Assembly (NCBI RefSeq): GCF_014174155.1
Contig: NZ_JABEQM010000007.1
Location: 173,949 to 237,948, forward strand
Direction: 5' to 3'
From: Gluconacetobacter tumulisoli
GTDB taxonomy: Bacteria > Pseudomonadota > Alphaproteobacteria > Acetobacterales > Acetobacteraceae
DNA length: 64,000 nucleotides
The notes below the pieces were generated by a model, which searched no databases, had not been told where the DNA came from, and saw only the letters and a program-made list of their open reading frames with translations. The translations under genes were made by a program, and so were the position numbers. Positions 41,290-50,186 of this stretch are shown piece after piece (positions within the stretch are counted from its first letter, which is position 1; every line of letters starts with the position of its first letter).

Positions 41290-41420
41290 CCTGTTTGAAA
41301 ATACGCGCCGGCGGCGATCCGACGCGCGTTTTCGGCCCTTCATGGTAGGCGGCGCATAAGGCCGCTCCGAACGCTTCGCTCCGTTCCGTCCTCACTTGCC
41401 TGCCCGTATTTTCAGACCGG
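41290..41420. repeat. Imperfect inverted-repeat element, family B
   Basis: CCTGTTTGAAAATACGCGCC (about 41290-41309) and TGCCCGTATTTTCAGACCGG (about 41400-41419) are imperfect inverses. They enclose a hairpin-rich core with GATCCGACGCGCGTTTTC, which also occurs in modified form in the 8911-9047 element. The rest of the gap to 41573 shows no gene. Confidence 0.45.
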
Positions 41421-41573
41421 CGCTGAAAGACTTCCGGCCGCTTGCCATCCGGCCGGGCATGATGCGGGGCAGCCATGCCCATGGTTTGGGGGCGAGGCTT
41501 CAGAATGGCATGGACAAGCGGCGTGGAAAGCAGGACATACGATGCCCCTTCTGTCGGGTTCACGGCGCCGCCC

Positions 41574-42815
41574 ATGTCGTCCTCCACATCCTCGCTGGCC
41601 TATCGTCATCGCATTCCCGTCGGCGCCTTGCCCGTGTGGCAGATCGTCCTTCTGGGGCTGGTCACGGCGATCGGGCCGCTGGCCACCGACATGTATCTGC
41701 CGGCCTTTCCCGCCATCGACCGCGACCTGGGCGGCGGTCCGGGGTCGGCGCAGCTTACCCTGGCGGCGTGGCTGGCGGGGCTGGCGGTAGGGCAGTTCTC
41801 GCAGGGGCCGATTTCCGACCGGCTGGGACGGCGGGTGCCGCTGATCGGCGGGCTGCTGATGTTCAGCGTCGCCTCGGCGGGCTGCGCGGTGTCCGACAAT
41901 TATCACATGTTCTGCGTGTGGCGGTTCCTGGCGGCCGTGGGCGGGTCGGCCGGTATCGTGGTGCCGCGCGCCATCGTGCGCGACATCGCCACCGGCGTGC
42001 AGGGTGCGCGGATCATGTCGCAGCTGACCCTGGTCTTCGGTCTGATGCCCATCCTGGCCCCCAGCCTTGGCAGCCTGGTCCTGTCGTTCGGCCACTGGCG
42101 CTGGATCTTCTGGATCGCCGTCATCTACGGGGTGCTGGGCGTGATCGCCATCGCCTGGACGCTGCCCGACACCATGCCGCGCGAGAAACGGATTCCGCTG
42201 TCGGTTTCCAACGTGCTGTGGCGCTATGTCGGCATCGCGCGTGAGCCGATGTTCCTGTCGGCGGCGCTGCTGCTGGGGTTCTCGTCCTTCGTGATGTTCG
42301 GCTACCTGGCCAGCGCGCCGATCGTCTTCGAACATATCCTGGGCTTCACGCCCGGGCAGTTCGGCGTGTTCTTCGGCGTGAACGCCGCCGTGTTCATCAC
42401 CGGGGCGCAGGTCAACGCGCGGCTGGTGCATCTTGTGCCGCTGCATGTCCTGCTGATCCGCGGGGTCTGCGTGTCCACCGTGGCGGGAACGCTTTTCCTG
42501 CTGCTGGCGATCACGGGGCTGGCGGGGCCGGCTCACCCGGTGCTGGTCTGTGCGATGATCAGCCTGGTCACCGGATCGCTGGGCTTCGTCAACCCCAACG
42601 CCACGGTGCTGGCGTTCACGCGGCACGGGCATCACGCCGGCAGCGCGTCCGCCCTGATGGGCACCACGCAGTTCACGGTCGGGTCGCTCAGCGGCGTGCT
42701 GCTGGGCTGCGTGCCGATGGACACGGTGCTGCCGATGGTCGGTGTCATGATGTTGGGAATTACGGGGATGCTTGTCTGCACCCTGTGGCACCGGCGCCAC
42801 GCCGAGGCGGCATAG
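41574..42815 (+). CDS. Bcr/CflA-family multidrug efflux MFS transporter
   Basis: A 413-residue, 12-helix drug:H+ antiporter of the DHA1 group. Helix 1 shows TAIGPLATDMYLPAFPAID, diagnostic for Bcr/CflA. The loop 2-3 motif is GPISDRLGRRVPLIGG, and helix 5 has the antiporter motif C region (GLMPILAPSLGSLV). The long frame to 41475 lacks similarity before ATG 41574. Members export bicyclomycin, chloramphenicol, sulfonamides or cysteine; this one's substrate cannot be read. Confidence 0.92.
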   Translation: MSSSTSSLAYRHRIPVGALPVWQIVLLGLVTAIGPLATDMYLPAFPAIDRDLGGGPGSAQLTLAAWLAGLAVGQFSQGPISDRLGRRVPLIGGLLMFSVASAGCAVSDNYHMFCVWRFLAAVGGSAGIVVPRAIVRDIATGVQGARIMSQLTLVFGLMPILAPSLGSLVLSFGHWRWIFWIAVIYGVLGVIAIAWTLPDTMPREKRIPLSVSNVLWRYVGIAREPMFLSAALLLGFSSFVMFGYLASAPIVFEHILGFTPGQFGVFFGVNAAVFITGAQVNARLVHLVPLHVLLIRGVCVSTVAGTLFLLLAITGLAGPAHPVLVCAMISLVTGSLGFVNPNATVLAFTRHGHHAGSASALMGTTQFTVGSLSGVLLGCVPMDTVLPMVGVMMLGITGMLVCTLWHRRHAEAA

Positions 42816-42854
42816 CGAAGGCCCCAGGCCGCCGCCATGCCACCCCGCAGCAGG

Positions 42855-44180
42855 TCAGGGGCGCCCGACCGAATCGTAGGCGAAGCCCGCATCGCGCATT
42901 GCGGCGGGGTCGAAGATGTTGCGCAGGTCGACGATCGTCCGGCCGCGCATCGACGCGGCCAGGTGGGCCGGCGACAGGGCGCGGAATTCATTCCATTCCG
43001 TCAGAACGACCAGGACGTCGGCATCCCGCGCCGCGTCCAGCGCGCTGTCGCAATAGGTGATCGTGGGCGGCAGTTGCGGACGCGCGGCCGTCATCCCGAC
43101 CGGGTCGAAGGCGCGGATATCGGCCCCGCGCTCCGCCAGGCGGACCAGGATGGGGATCGACGGCGCCTCGCGCATGTCGTCGGTCTCGGGCTTGAAGGTC
43201 AGGCCCAGCACCGCGATGGTCTTGCCCTGCAGCGAGCCGCCGCATGCCGCGATGACCCGGCTTGCCATGGCGACCTTGCGCGCGTCGTTGACGCCGACCG
43301 TGGCCTCGATCAGGCGCGTGGGCGCGCCGGCTTCCTGCGCGATGCGGGTCAGGGCCAGCGTGTCCTTCGGGAAGCACGAGCCGCCATAACCCGGGCCAGG
43401 ATGCAGGAATTTCTTGCCGATCCGCCCGTCCAGGCCCATGCCGCGCGCCAGGTCGTGGACGTTGGCCCCCACGCGCTCGCACAGGTCGGCCATTTCGTTG
43501 ATGAACGATATCTTCATCGCCAGGAACGAGTTGGAGGCGTATTTGGTCAGTTCGGCGGTTTCCAGCTTCACGAACAGGACCGGCGCCTCGATCAGGTAGA
43601 GCGGCCGGTAGAGGCTGCTCAGCACCGCGCGGGCGCGGGTGCCGCCGTCGGGCGCGTCCTCGTCCAGGCCGACGATGACGCGGTCGGGCTTCATGAAGTC
43701 GCCGATCGCGTTGCCCTCGCGCAGGAATTCGGGGTTCGACGCCACGTCGAACGCCAGCTCGGGACGGGTCTGGCGCATGATCTCGGCAATGCGGCGGCTG
43801 GTGCCGACCGGTACCGTCGATTTGGTGACGATGACGGCATAGTCCGACATCGCGCGGGCGATCTGCCGCGCGGCCTCGTGCACATAGGTCAGGTCGGCCT
43901 GGCCGTCGCCGTTGCGCGGCGGGGTGCCGACGGCGATGAAGATTGCCTCCGCCCCGCGGACGGCGGCGGAAATGTCATTGCCGAACGACAGGCGGCCGGC
44001 GCGGACATTGTCGGCGACCAGCGTGTCCAGCCCGGGCTCGTAGATAGGAATGCGTCCGTCGCGCAGGGCCGCCAGGCGGGTGGGGTCGATCTCGACCACC
44101 GAAACGTCATTGCCGAACTCGGCGAAACAGGCTGCGGAGACGAGGCCGACATAGCCCCCGCCGATCATTGCGATACGCAC
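42855..44180 (-). CDS. ugd: UDP-glucose 6-dehydrogenase
   Basis: A 441-residue enzyme oxidising UDP-glucose twice to UDP-glucuronate with NAD+. It begins MRIAMIGGGYVGLVSAACFA (Rossmann fold) and has STVPVGTSRR, NPEFLREGNAIGDFMKPDR, ASNSFLAMKISFINE, and PGPGYGGSCFPKD with catalytic Cys269. The C-terminal UDP-binding domain includes LGLTFKPETDDMREAPS. UDP-glucuronate feeds exopolysaccharide (acetan-type) or LPS sugars in acetic acid bacteria. It is an isolated gene. Confidence 0.96.
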   Translation of the reverse strand: MRIAMIGGGYVGLVSAACFAEFGNDVSVVEIDPTRLAALRDGRIPIYEPGLDTLVADNVRAGRLSFGNDISAAVRGAEAIFIAVGTPPRNGDGQADLTYVHEAARQIARAMSDYAVIVTKSTVPVGTSRRIAEIMRQTRPELAFDVASNPEFLREGNAIGDFMKPDRVIVGLDEDAPDGGTRARAVLSSLYRPLYLIEAPVLFVKLETAELTKYASNSFLAMKISFINEMADLCERVGANVHDLARGMGLDGRIGKKFLHPGPGYGGSCFPKDTLALTRIAQEAGAPTRLIEATVGVNDARKVAMASRVIAACGGSLQGKTIAVLGLTFKPETDDMREAPSIPILVRLAERGADIRAFDPVGMTAARPQLPPTITYCDSALDAARDADVLVVLTEWNEFRALSPAHLAASMRGRTIVDLRNIFDPAAMRDAGFAYDSVGRP

Positions 44181-44317
44181 ACATACCCTCCCGAAAAAGA
44201 CGGAGACATTCCCGATTGCACCCGACTATGGATCGCACAATCCGGTTTGGCCAGAGGGCGTTATCATCGCCCGCGCATCCGCGTTCCAGGGATGTATTTT
44301 TGCGCCGCACAATTTCC

Positions 44318-44347
44318 TTGACTTGGCGGCCGTCCGCCGGTCATAGA
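44318..44347 (+). promoter_or_regulatory. Candidate promoter of the small RNA
   Basis: TTGACT (44318-44323) is followed after 18 nt by CATAGA (44342-44347). This would start a transcript near 44353, about 75 nt before the terminator T-run. The -10 is weak. Confidence 0.4.
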
Positions 44348-44349
44348 CG

Positions 44350-44430
44350 GGATATGAAGTGACGCCTGCGCGCGCTTCATGGACGTTTCCTCCCTAAACT
44401 ACGGCGGCGTTTCACGACGCCGCTTTTTTT
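44350..44430 (+). ncRNA. Candidate small RNA with exposed anti-Shine-Dalgarno segment
   Basis: In the 398-nt gap between ugd and mlaE, a compact unit has a 5' hairpin (ATGAAG 44354-44359 with CTTCAT 44375-44380), a single-stranded stretch TTTCCTCCCT (44386-44395), and a strong intrinsic terminator (44404-44430). The promoter-to-terminator size is about 75-80 nt, as expected for a trans-acting sRNA. CCTCC could pair with ribosome sites of target mRNAs. A short leader or attenuator of mlaE is the alternative. No coding gene ends here that would need this terminator on the plus strand. Confidence 0.5.
44404..44430 (+). terminator. Rho-independent terminator
   Basis: GCGGCGT (44404-44410), loop TTCACG, ACGCCGC (44417-44423), then seven T residues. 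It is the only textbook intrinsic terminator I see in the window. It works only on the plus strand, and no plus-strand CDS lies upstream of it. Confidence 0.85.
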
Positions 44431-44578
44431 ATTGGGGACCGTTTTTCACGCCGACGGGCGTTCCTTGCTTTGACGTCCTCCTCGTCCCGCGCTACGGCAC
44501 TATGATGTCCTATCGACCTGCCAGAAGCGTCCGCCCCAGACATAGACGTACCTGCCGGGGTGACCTGCGGCGCATCTC

Positions 44579-45364
44579 GTGAACGTCATCCTCGATTTCA
44601 TCGCGGCACTGGGCCGCGCGGCGCTGAATCTGGTCCGGACGGCCGGGGCCCTGGCCCTGTTCGGCCTGGCCGGCCTGTCGCACCTGGTCCGGCCGCCCTT
44701 CTACTGGCGCATCTTCCTGGGATCGCTGGTCGAGATCGGATTCTTCTCGCTGCCCGTGGTGGCGCTGACGGCGCTGTTCTCGGGCGGGGTCATCGCCCTG
44801 CAATCCTATACCGGCTTTGCCCAGTACCATGTGCAAAGCGCGATCGCCGGGATTGTGGTCCTGTCGGTCACCCGCGAACTCGGGCCCGTGCTGGCGGGAT
44901 TGATGGTCGCGGGCCGCGTCGGCGCCGCGATGGCGGCGGAAATCGGGACGATGCGCGTCACCGACCAGGTCGACGCCCTGACCACGCTGTCGACCAATCC
45001 GGTGAAATACCTCGTGACGCCCCGGCTGCTGGCCGGGACGCTGGCGCTGCCGTTCCTGGTGCTGGTGGCCGACATCCTGGGCGTGCTGGGCGGATTCACG
45101 GTATCGGTCGTCAAGCTCGATTTCTCGGCGCCGGCCTATATCGCCGCGACCCTGGCGACGGTAAAGCCGATCGACATCACCGTGGGGCTGGCCAAGGCGG
45201 CGGTCTTCGGGTTCCTGATCGCGCTGATGGGCTGCTACCACGGCTATCACAGCCGGGGCGGCGCGGAAGGGGTGGGGGCGGCCACGACGTCGGCCGTGGT
45301 GGGGGCCTCGATCCTGCTGCTGGCGTTCGACTACCTGCTGACCGACGTGTTCTTCTCGCAATGA
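44579..45364 (+). CDS. mlaE: MlaE-type lipid ABC transporter permease
   Basis: A 261-residue permease of the Mla system, which moves phospholipid between the membranes to keep outer-membrane asymmetry. Signature parts are FLGSLVEIGFFSLPVVALTA, FSGGVIALQSYTGFAQY, SVTRELGPVLAGLMVAGRVG, AAMAAEIGTMRVTDQVDAL, and the C-terminal AVFGFLIALMGCYHGYHSRG. It starts at GTG 44579; CTGCGG is the only nearby purine-rich stretch. It overlaps mlaF (ATGA). The substrate-binding MlaD gene is not next, so the rest of the complex must be encoded elsewhere. Confidence 0.94.
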   Translation: MNVILDFIAALGRAALNLVRTAGALALFGLAGLSHLVRPPFYWRIFLGSLVEIGFFSLPVVALTALFSGGVIALQSYTGFAQYHVQSAIAGIVVLSVTRELGPVLAGLMVAGRVGAAMAAEIGTMRVTDQVDALTTLSTNPVKYLVTPRLLAGTLALPFLVLVADILGVLGGFTVSVVKLDFSAPAYIAATLATVKPIDITVGLAKAAVFGFLIALMGCYHGYHSRGGAEGVGAATTSAVVGASILLLAFDYLLTDVFFSQ

Positions 45365-46152
45365 CGGACGCAACACCCAAGATCCGCATTCGCGGCCTGA
45401 CCAAATCCTTCGGCCCGAAACGGGTGCTCGACGGCATCGACCTCGATGTCATGCCGGGAACCTCCTGCGTGGTCATCGGCGGGTCGGGCAGCGGCAAGTC
45501 CGTTCTGCTGCGCTGCATCCTGGGCCTGATCGCGCCGGATTCCGGATCGATCGAGATCGACGGCGTGGATATCCTGACCTTGCCCCCGCGCCGGCGCGAA
45601 GGCGCGATCGAGAAGATCGGCATGCTGTTCCAGAACGGCGCCCTGTTCGACAGCCTCAGCGTCTGGGAAAACGTGGCCTTCGGCCTGATGGCCGCCGGAC
45701 GCCGGCACGGCGCGCGCATGGCTCGCGCCGAGGCCCGCGCCCATGCCGGGCAGGTGCTGGAACAGGTAGGGCTGGATCCGTCGGTCGGCGCGCTGTACCC
45801 TTCCGAACTGTCGGGCGGCATGCAGAAGCGCGTCGGCCTGGCGCGCGCGATCGCGTCGCAGCCGGACATCCTGTTCTTCGACGAACCGACCACCGGGCTG
45901 GACCCGATCATGGGGGCGGTGATCGACGGGCTGATCGTCGATTGCGTGCGCCGGCTGGGGTCGACCGCCATCGCGATCACCCATGACATGGCCTCGGCCC
46001 AGCGGATTGGCGACCGGGCGGCCATGCTCTATCAAGGCAAGCTGATCTGGCAGGGGGCGGCATCGGCGCTGCTGGACAGCGGCAATCCCATGGTGGACCA
46101 GTTCACGCATGGCCGGCGCGAGGGTCCGATCAGCATGGAACTGCGCCGCTAG
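45361..46152 (+). CDS. mlaF: MlaF-type lipid ABC transporter ATPase
   Basis: A 263-residue ATPase partner of MlaE. Walker A is GGSGSGKSVLLR, the signature is LSGGMQKRVGLARAIA, Walker B is DILFFDEPTTGLDPIMG, and the switch His is in AITHDMASA. The initiation codon overlaps the mlaE stop. radA follows after 42 nt with a separate function, so the mla operon here consists of only two genes. Confidence 0.95.
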   Translation: MTDATPKIRIRGLTKSFGPKRVLDGIDLDVMPGTSCVVIGGSGSGKSVLLRCILGLIAPDSGSIEIDGVDILTLPPRRREGAIEKIGMLFQNGALFDSLSVWENVAFGLMAAGRRHGARMARAEARAHAGQVLEQVGLDPSVGALYPSELSGGMQKRVGLARAIASQPDILFFDEPTTGLDPIMGAVIDGLIVDCVRRLGSTAIAITHDMASAQRIGDRAAMLYQGKLIWQGAASALLDSGNPMVDQFTHGRREGPISMELRR

Positions 46153-46194
46153 CACGCGCGCCGTCCCGTCCGTTTCCGTTCCGGAGTACGTCGC

Positions 46195-47607
46195 TTGGCC
46201 CGTCGTCCGTCTTCGCCCCATTATGTCTGCCAGTCCTGCGGGGCGACGTTCCCGAAATGGGCCGGCCGGTGCGAGGCCTGCGGCGCATGGAACAGCATCG
46301 TCGAGGAGGCCGCGACCCCCTCGGCGACCGGGGCGTCCGCGTCCCGGCGCGCGCGGGGGACGAAGATCGCGTTCGTCAGCCTGGATGGCCGGGCGGAGCC
46401 CCCGCCCCGGATCGGCACCCGCATCGGCGAACTGGACCGGGTATTGGGCGGCGGCCTGGTGCCGGCATCGGTCGTGCTGGTGGGCGGTGATCCGGGGATC
46501 GGCAAATCGACGCTGCTGCTGCAGGCGGCCTGCGCGTTGGCCGGCAGCGGCCGGCGGGTCATGTATATCTCGGGCGAGGAAGCGGTGGACCAGATCCGCC
46601 TGCGCGCCCGCCGGCTGGGGCTGGACGCGCCCGGGCTGGACCTGGCGGCGGCGATCAACGTGACCGATATCGCCGGCACTCTGGAGGCCGAGCGCGACGT
46701 GGCGCTGGTCGTCATCGATTCGATCCAGACGATGTGGCTGGAAAGCGTGGACAGCGCCCCCGGCACCGTCAGCCAGGTCCGCGCAACCGCGTTCGAACTG
46801 ATCCGCCTGGCCAAGCAGCGGGGCTTCAGCCTGATCCTGGTCGGGCACGTGACCAAGGAGGGCGCGCTGGCCGGCCCGCGCGTGCTGGAACACATGGTCG
46901 ACGCCGTGATGTATTTCGAGGGCGATCGCGGCCACCAGTTCCGTATCCTGCGCGCCGCCAAGAACCGGTTCGGCGCCACGGACGAGATCGGCGTCTTCGC
47001 CATGACCGACCAGGGGCTGGTCGAGGTCCCCAATCCGTCCGCCCTGTTCCTGGCGGAACGGCGCGGCCACATCGCCGGGTCGGCGGTGTTCGCGGGGATC
47101 GAGGGCACGCGCCCTGTCCTGCTCGAGGTCCAGGCCCTGCTGTCGCCCAAATCCGGCGATGCCGCGCCGCGCCGCGCCGTCGTGGGCTGGGATACCTCGC
47201 GGCTGAACATGCTGCTGGCGGTGCTGGAGGCGCGGTGCGGCCTGAAACTGCACGGCATGGACGTCCACCTGAACATTGCCGGCGGCCTGCGGGTGCTGGA
47301 ACCGGCGGCGGATCTGGCGGTGGCGGCGGCGTTGGTGTCCGCCGCCACCGGACGGCCGACGCATGCCGGCGCGGTCTATTTCGGCGAGGTCGGCCTGTCG
47401 GGCGAGGTCCGGCAGGTCGCCCAGGCCGACGCCCGCCTGAAGGAGGCGCAGAAACTGGGCTTCGATGCCGCCTTCCTGCCGCGCCGGATCGCCCGGGGCA
47501 ACACGCGGCTGGTGGCGCCCGAGGGGCTGCATCTGAACGAGATCGGGCATCTGGGCGATCTGGTGGCGCTGTTCGGCGGCGTGGAGGGGGACGGGGACGC
47601 GGCATGA
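46195..47607 (+). CDS. radA: DNA repair protein RadA
   Basis: A 470-residue RecA-like branch-migration ATPase acting in recombinational repair. A zinc finger, CQSCGATFPKWAGRCEACG, lies at residues about 12-30. Walker A is GGDPGIGKSTLL. The RadA-specific KNRFG motif is in RAAKNRFGATDEIG. The C-terminal Lon-like domain ends with GEVGLSGEVRQVAQADARLK. The TTG start at 46195 gives MARRPSSPHYVCQSCG, matching the family N terminus. The stop overlaps the next gene. Confidence 0.96.
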   Translation: MARRPSSPHYVCQSCGATFPKWAGRCEACGAWNSIVEEAATPSATGASASRRARGTKIAFVSLDGRAEPPPRIGTRIGELDRVLGGGLVPASVVLVGGDPGIGKSTLLLQAACALAGSGRRVMYISGEEAVDQIRLRARRLGLDAPGLDLAAAINVTDIAGTLEAERDVALVVIDSIQTMWLESVDSAPGTVSQVRATAFELIRLAKQRGFSLILVGHVTKEGALAGPRVLEHMVDAVMYFEGDRGHQFRILRAAKNRFGATDEIGVFAMTDQGLVEVPNPSALFLAERRGHIAGSAVFAGIEGTRPVLLEVQALLSPKSGDAAPRRAVVGWDTSRLNMLLAVLEARCGLKLHGMDVHLNIAGGLRVLEPAADLAVAAALVSAATGRPTHAGAVYFGEVGLSGEVRQVAQADARLKEAQKLGFDAAFLPRRIARGNTRLVAPEGLHLNEIGHLGDLVALFGGVEGDGDAA

Positions 47608-48212
47608 CCGCTGGGCGTGTCATGCTCGCCGTCCCCGCCCGGCTGGAGCGCGAGGTCCGCAAGAGCCTGTTCCTGGCGCAGGCGGCGCCGGTTGCCTCCC
47701 CGGCCGAGGCACTGGCCTTCGTGCGCGCGGTCGGCATCGCCGACGCCACCCACAATTGCTGGGCGTACCGCATCGGGCAGGATTACCGCAGCGACGATGA
47801 CGGCGAACCCGGCGGCACCGCAGGCCGGCCGATCCTGCAGGTGATCGACGGGCAGGGATTCGACCGGACGGTCGTGGTGGTCACGCGCTGGTTCGGCGGC
47901 ATCAAGCTGGGCGCCGGGGGGCTGGTCCGGGCCTATGGCGGGACGGCGGCGGAATGCCTGCGGCTGGCCCCCCGTCTGCCGATCGTGCCCACGACGCGGC
48001 TGACCCTGCATTGCGGCTTCGCGGATCTTGCGCTGCTGCGCGCACGGCTGGGGGCGCTGGACGCGGCGGTCGAGGACGAGTCGTTCGACGCGGCCGGCGC
48101 GGCGCTGGTGATCGCCGTGCCCGACGACCGGGTGGCGGAAGCGGTGGCGCGGATTGCCGACCTGACGCGCGGGCAGTCGGTGCCGCGCATCCTGGATGAC
48201 GAGGCCCCGTAA
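47604..48212 (+). CDS. YigZ/IMPACT-family protein
   Basis: A 202-residue protein. The N-terminal domain has KSLFLAQAAPVASPAEALAF, ATHNCWAYRIG, SDDGEPGGTAGRPIL-like sequence (DDDGEPGGTAGRPILQVI), VVVVTRWFGGIKLGAGGLVR and AYGGTAAECL, which is the YigZ/UPF0029 core. The C-terminal ferredoxin-like DUF1949 domain follows. Eukaryotic IMPACT proteins affect translation control; the bacterial role is unclear. ATG 47604 overlaps the radA stop. Confidence 0.93.
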   Translation: MTAGRVMLAVPARLEREVRKSLFLAQAAPVASPAEALAFVRAVGIADATHNCWAYRIGQDYRSDDDGEPGGTAGRPILQVIDGQGFDRTVVVVTRWFGGIKLGAGGLVRAYGGTAAECLRLAPRLPIVPTTRLTLHCGFADLALLRARLGALDAAVEDESFDAAGAALVIAVPDDRVAEAVARIADLTRGQSVPRILDDEAP

Positions 48213-48240
48213 GGAGGGCCGCCTCCGCCCGACCCGAGGA

Positions 48241-48307
48241 AGGCCGAAATGTGCTTGGTTTCCAAAGGGCTCCGCCCTTTGGTGGGTCAAAGGTGAAACC
48301 CTTGCCT
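48241..48307. repeat. Modular hairpin repeat, family A, module 3-4 copy
   Basis: TTGGTTTCCAAAGGGCTCCG pairs with CCCTTTGGTGGG, followed by TCAAAGGTGAAACCCTTG. This is the hairpin-3 core in its cleanest form. It occupies the gap between the YigZ gene and the acyl-CoA dehydrogenase-like gene. Confidence 0.7.
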
Positions 48308-48351
48308 GCGCCACGGGGGAAACATCCTGGCGTTCATAGCGTTGGCAAGAC

Positions 48352-49458
48352 ATGAGTTTTCCCTTTGCCGCCCTGATCGAACTGTTGCCGGTCCTGGAGC
48401 AGGAGGCGTCGGAAAATGATGGCGATGCCGTCTTTCCGCGCGACGGCATGGCCCGTCTGCGACGCCTGGGGGCGTTTTCCGCCCCATTGCCGCACGCGTC
48501 GGGGGGATACGGATACGGGACGGAGCCCGCGGGTGCGCTCCCTCTTCTGCGGCTTCTGCGCCTGGTGGGACAGGGCAGCCTGGCCCTGGGGCGGTTGCTG
48601 GAGGGGCATGTAAACGCCATCCGGCTGGTCGCCCGCTATGGAACGGACGCGCAGATGCAGCAGGTGGCGGCGGACGTGCGGAACGGGGCGCTGTTCGGCA
48701 TCTGGGTGACGGAAGGGGTCGAACCCGTTCGGTTCCACGACGATGGCGCGGCGATCGTGCTGCACGGCGAAAAACTGTTCGCGTCCGGGGCCCTGCACGT
48801 TACGCGTCCCCTGATAACGGCGCGGGCGCCGAACGGCGACACGCGCATGATGCTGGTCCGACGCGATGACCCCCGTTCGGCCAGCCCGTCGATCGGCGGG
48901 ATCAGTGGCATGCGCGGGGCGGGCACGGGGCGCTGCGATTTTACGGGCATGGTCCTGACGCCGGACGCGCTGATCGGGTTGCCGGGGGATTATATGCGCC
49001 AGCCGGAATTCTCGGCCGGGGCGTGGCGGGGCATTGCCGTGGCGTTGGGGGGGATCGACCGGCTGGTGGATCTCCTGCGCCTGCAACTGGCCGACAGGTC
49101 GCGTGACGCGAACCCCCATCAGCGCGTGCGCATGGGCATGGCGCTGATCGCGCGGGAGACCGCGTCGCTCTGGGCCAGGAAGGCCGCCCTGGTGGCGGAA
49201 GGGCACGGATCCGATCCCGGCGATGTCGCCGCCACCGTCAATCTGGCCCGGATTGCGACCGAGCGCGCGGGCCTTGACGTCATCGAACTCGTGCAGCGGG
49301 GGCTCGGCCTGTCGGCTTTCGTGAAGAGCAATGTCGTCGAGCGGATCCAGCGCGATCTGGCGACCTATCTGCGTCAGCCCGCGCCCGACGAAACGCTGGT
49401 CGAGGCGGCGGGCTGGTTCACCCACCGCGATCTGCCCCAGCCGGAGGGAGATGCATGA
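48352..49458 (+). CDS. Acyl-CoA/acyl-ACP dehydrogenase-like flavoprotein
   Basis: A 368-residue, diverged member of the acyl-CoA dehydrogenase family. The N-terminal helical domain includes FSAPLPHASGGYGYG and RLVGQGSLALGRLLEGHVNA. The middle beta domain has GALFGIWVTEGVEPVRFH, DGAAIVLHGEKLFASGA, and RCDFTGMVLTPDALIG. The C-terminal helical domain includes WARKAALVAEGHGSD and a RIATERAGLDVIELVQRGLG segment. The catalytic Glu cannot be fixed from sequence alone. It is first in a coupled set with PIG-L and NodS-like genes and probably acts on an acyl chain in the same pathway, not in ordinary beta-oxidation. Confidence 0.85.
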   Translation: MSFPFAALIELLPVLEQEASENDGDAVFPRDGMARLRRLGAFSAPLPHASGGYGYGTEPAGALPLLRLLRLVGQGSLALGRLLEGHVNAIRLVARYGTDAQMQQVAADVRNGALFGIWVTEGVEPVRFHDDGAAIVLHGEKLFASGALHVTRPLITARAPNGDTRMMLVRRDDPRSASPSIGGISGMRGAGTGRCDFTGMVLTPDALIGLPGDYMRQPEFSAGAWRGIAVALGGIDRLVDLLRLQLADRSRDANPHQRVRMGMALIARETASLWARKAALVAEGHGSDPGDVAATVNLARIATERAGLDVIELVQRGLGLSAFVKSNVVERIQRDLATYLRQPAPDETLVEAAGWFTHRDLPQPEGDA

Positions 49459-50186
49459 GGGCCGGACGGATCCAGGACGCATTCCGGGCATTGCCCTTCC
49501 GGCCGCTGGACCAGATCGTGCCACGCACCGCCTTGATCCTGGCCCCTCATGCCGACGATGAAAGCCTGGGCTGCGGGGGGCTGATCGCATCATGCTGCGC
49601 CGCCGGGCGGCCGCCACTGGTGGTGATCGTGACCGACGGTGCCGCGTCCCATCCCCATTCGCGCGCCTGGCCGGCCGCGCGCCTGCGGGCCCGGCGGCAG
49701 GCCGAGGCGCGCAATGCCGCCTCCATCCTCGGACTTGCGCCGGGACGCATCGTCTTTCTCGACCTGCCGGACGCGGCCGCACCGCATGAAGGCCCGGAAT
49801 TCGACCGGGCGGTCGCGACGCTGGCCGAACTGGCGGCACGGCACGCGTGCGGCACGGTCCTGGCCCCCTGGCGTCATGACCCGCATTGCGATCATGAGGC
49901 CGTATGGAAAATGGGCGTGGCCTTGAGGGATATGCACGATCTGCCCTTGCTCGCCTATCCGGTATGGGGATGGCTGATTGCGCCGGAGACCGAACTGGAG
50001 CAGGGGCCGCCTCGGGGGATGCGCCTCGATATCACACGCTATCGGTCGGTGAAGGCGGAGGCGATCCGCGCGCATGAAAGCCAATACGGCGACCTGATCC
50101 GGGACGATCCGACCGGCTTCCGGCTTCCGGAAAACCTGTTGTCGGTCTTCGATGTTTCCTTCGAGGTCTTTCTCGACGATGAGTAG
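49455..50186 (+). CDS. PIG-L (LmbE-like) zinc deacetylase
   Basis: A 243-residue deacetylase. The zinc site is complete: PHADDESLGCGG (residues 31-42, with His32 and Asp35 region) and HCDH (His144-His147). Related enzymes remove acetyl groups from GlcNAc in GPI precursors, mycothiol, bacillithiol or glycopeptide antibiotics. The start overlaps the preceding stop (ATGA) and the end overlaps the methyltransferase by 8 nt, so all three are made together. A GlcNAc-type sugar substrate is inferred from the family and the neighbours. Confidence 0.92.
   Translation: MRAGRIQDAFRALPFRPLDQIVPRTALILAPHADDESLGCGGLIASCCAAGRPPLVVIVTDGAASHPHSRAWPAARLRARRQAEARNAASILGLAPGRIVFLDLPDAAAPHEGPEFDRAVATLAELAARHACGTVLAPWRHDPHCDHEAVWKMGVALRDMHDLPLLAYPVWGWLIAPETELEQGPPRGMRLDITRYRSVKAEAIRAHESQYGDLIRDDPTGFRLPENLLSVFDVSFEVFLDDE

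Noticed and set aside
44379..44582. A 67-codon ORF running through the small RNA terminator toward mlaE.
   Set aside because: It reads through the hairpin and T-run, has no ribosome site, and its sequence has no coding character.
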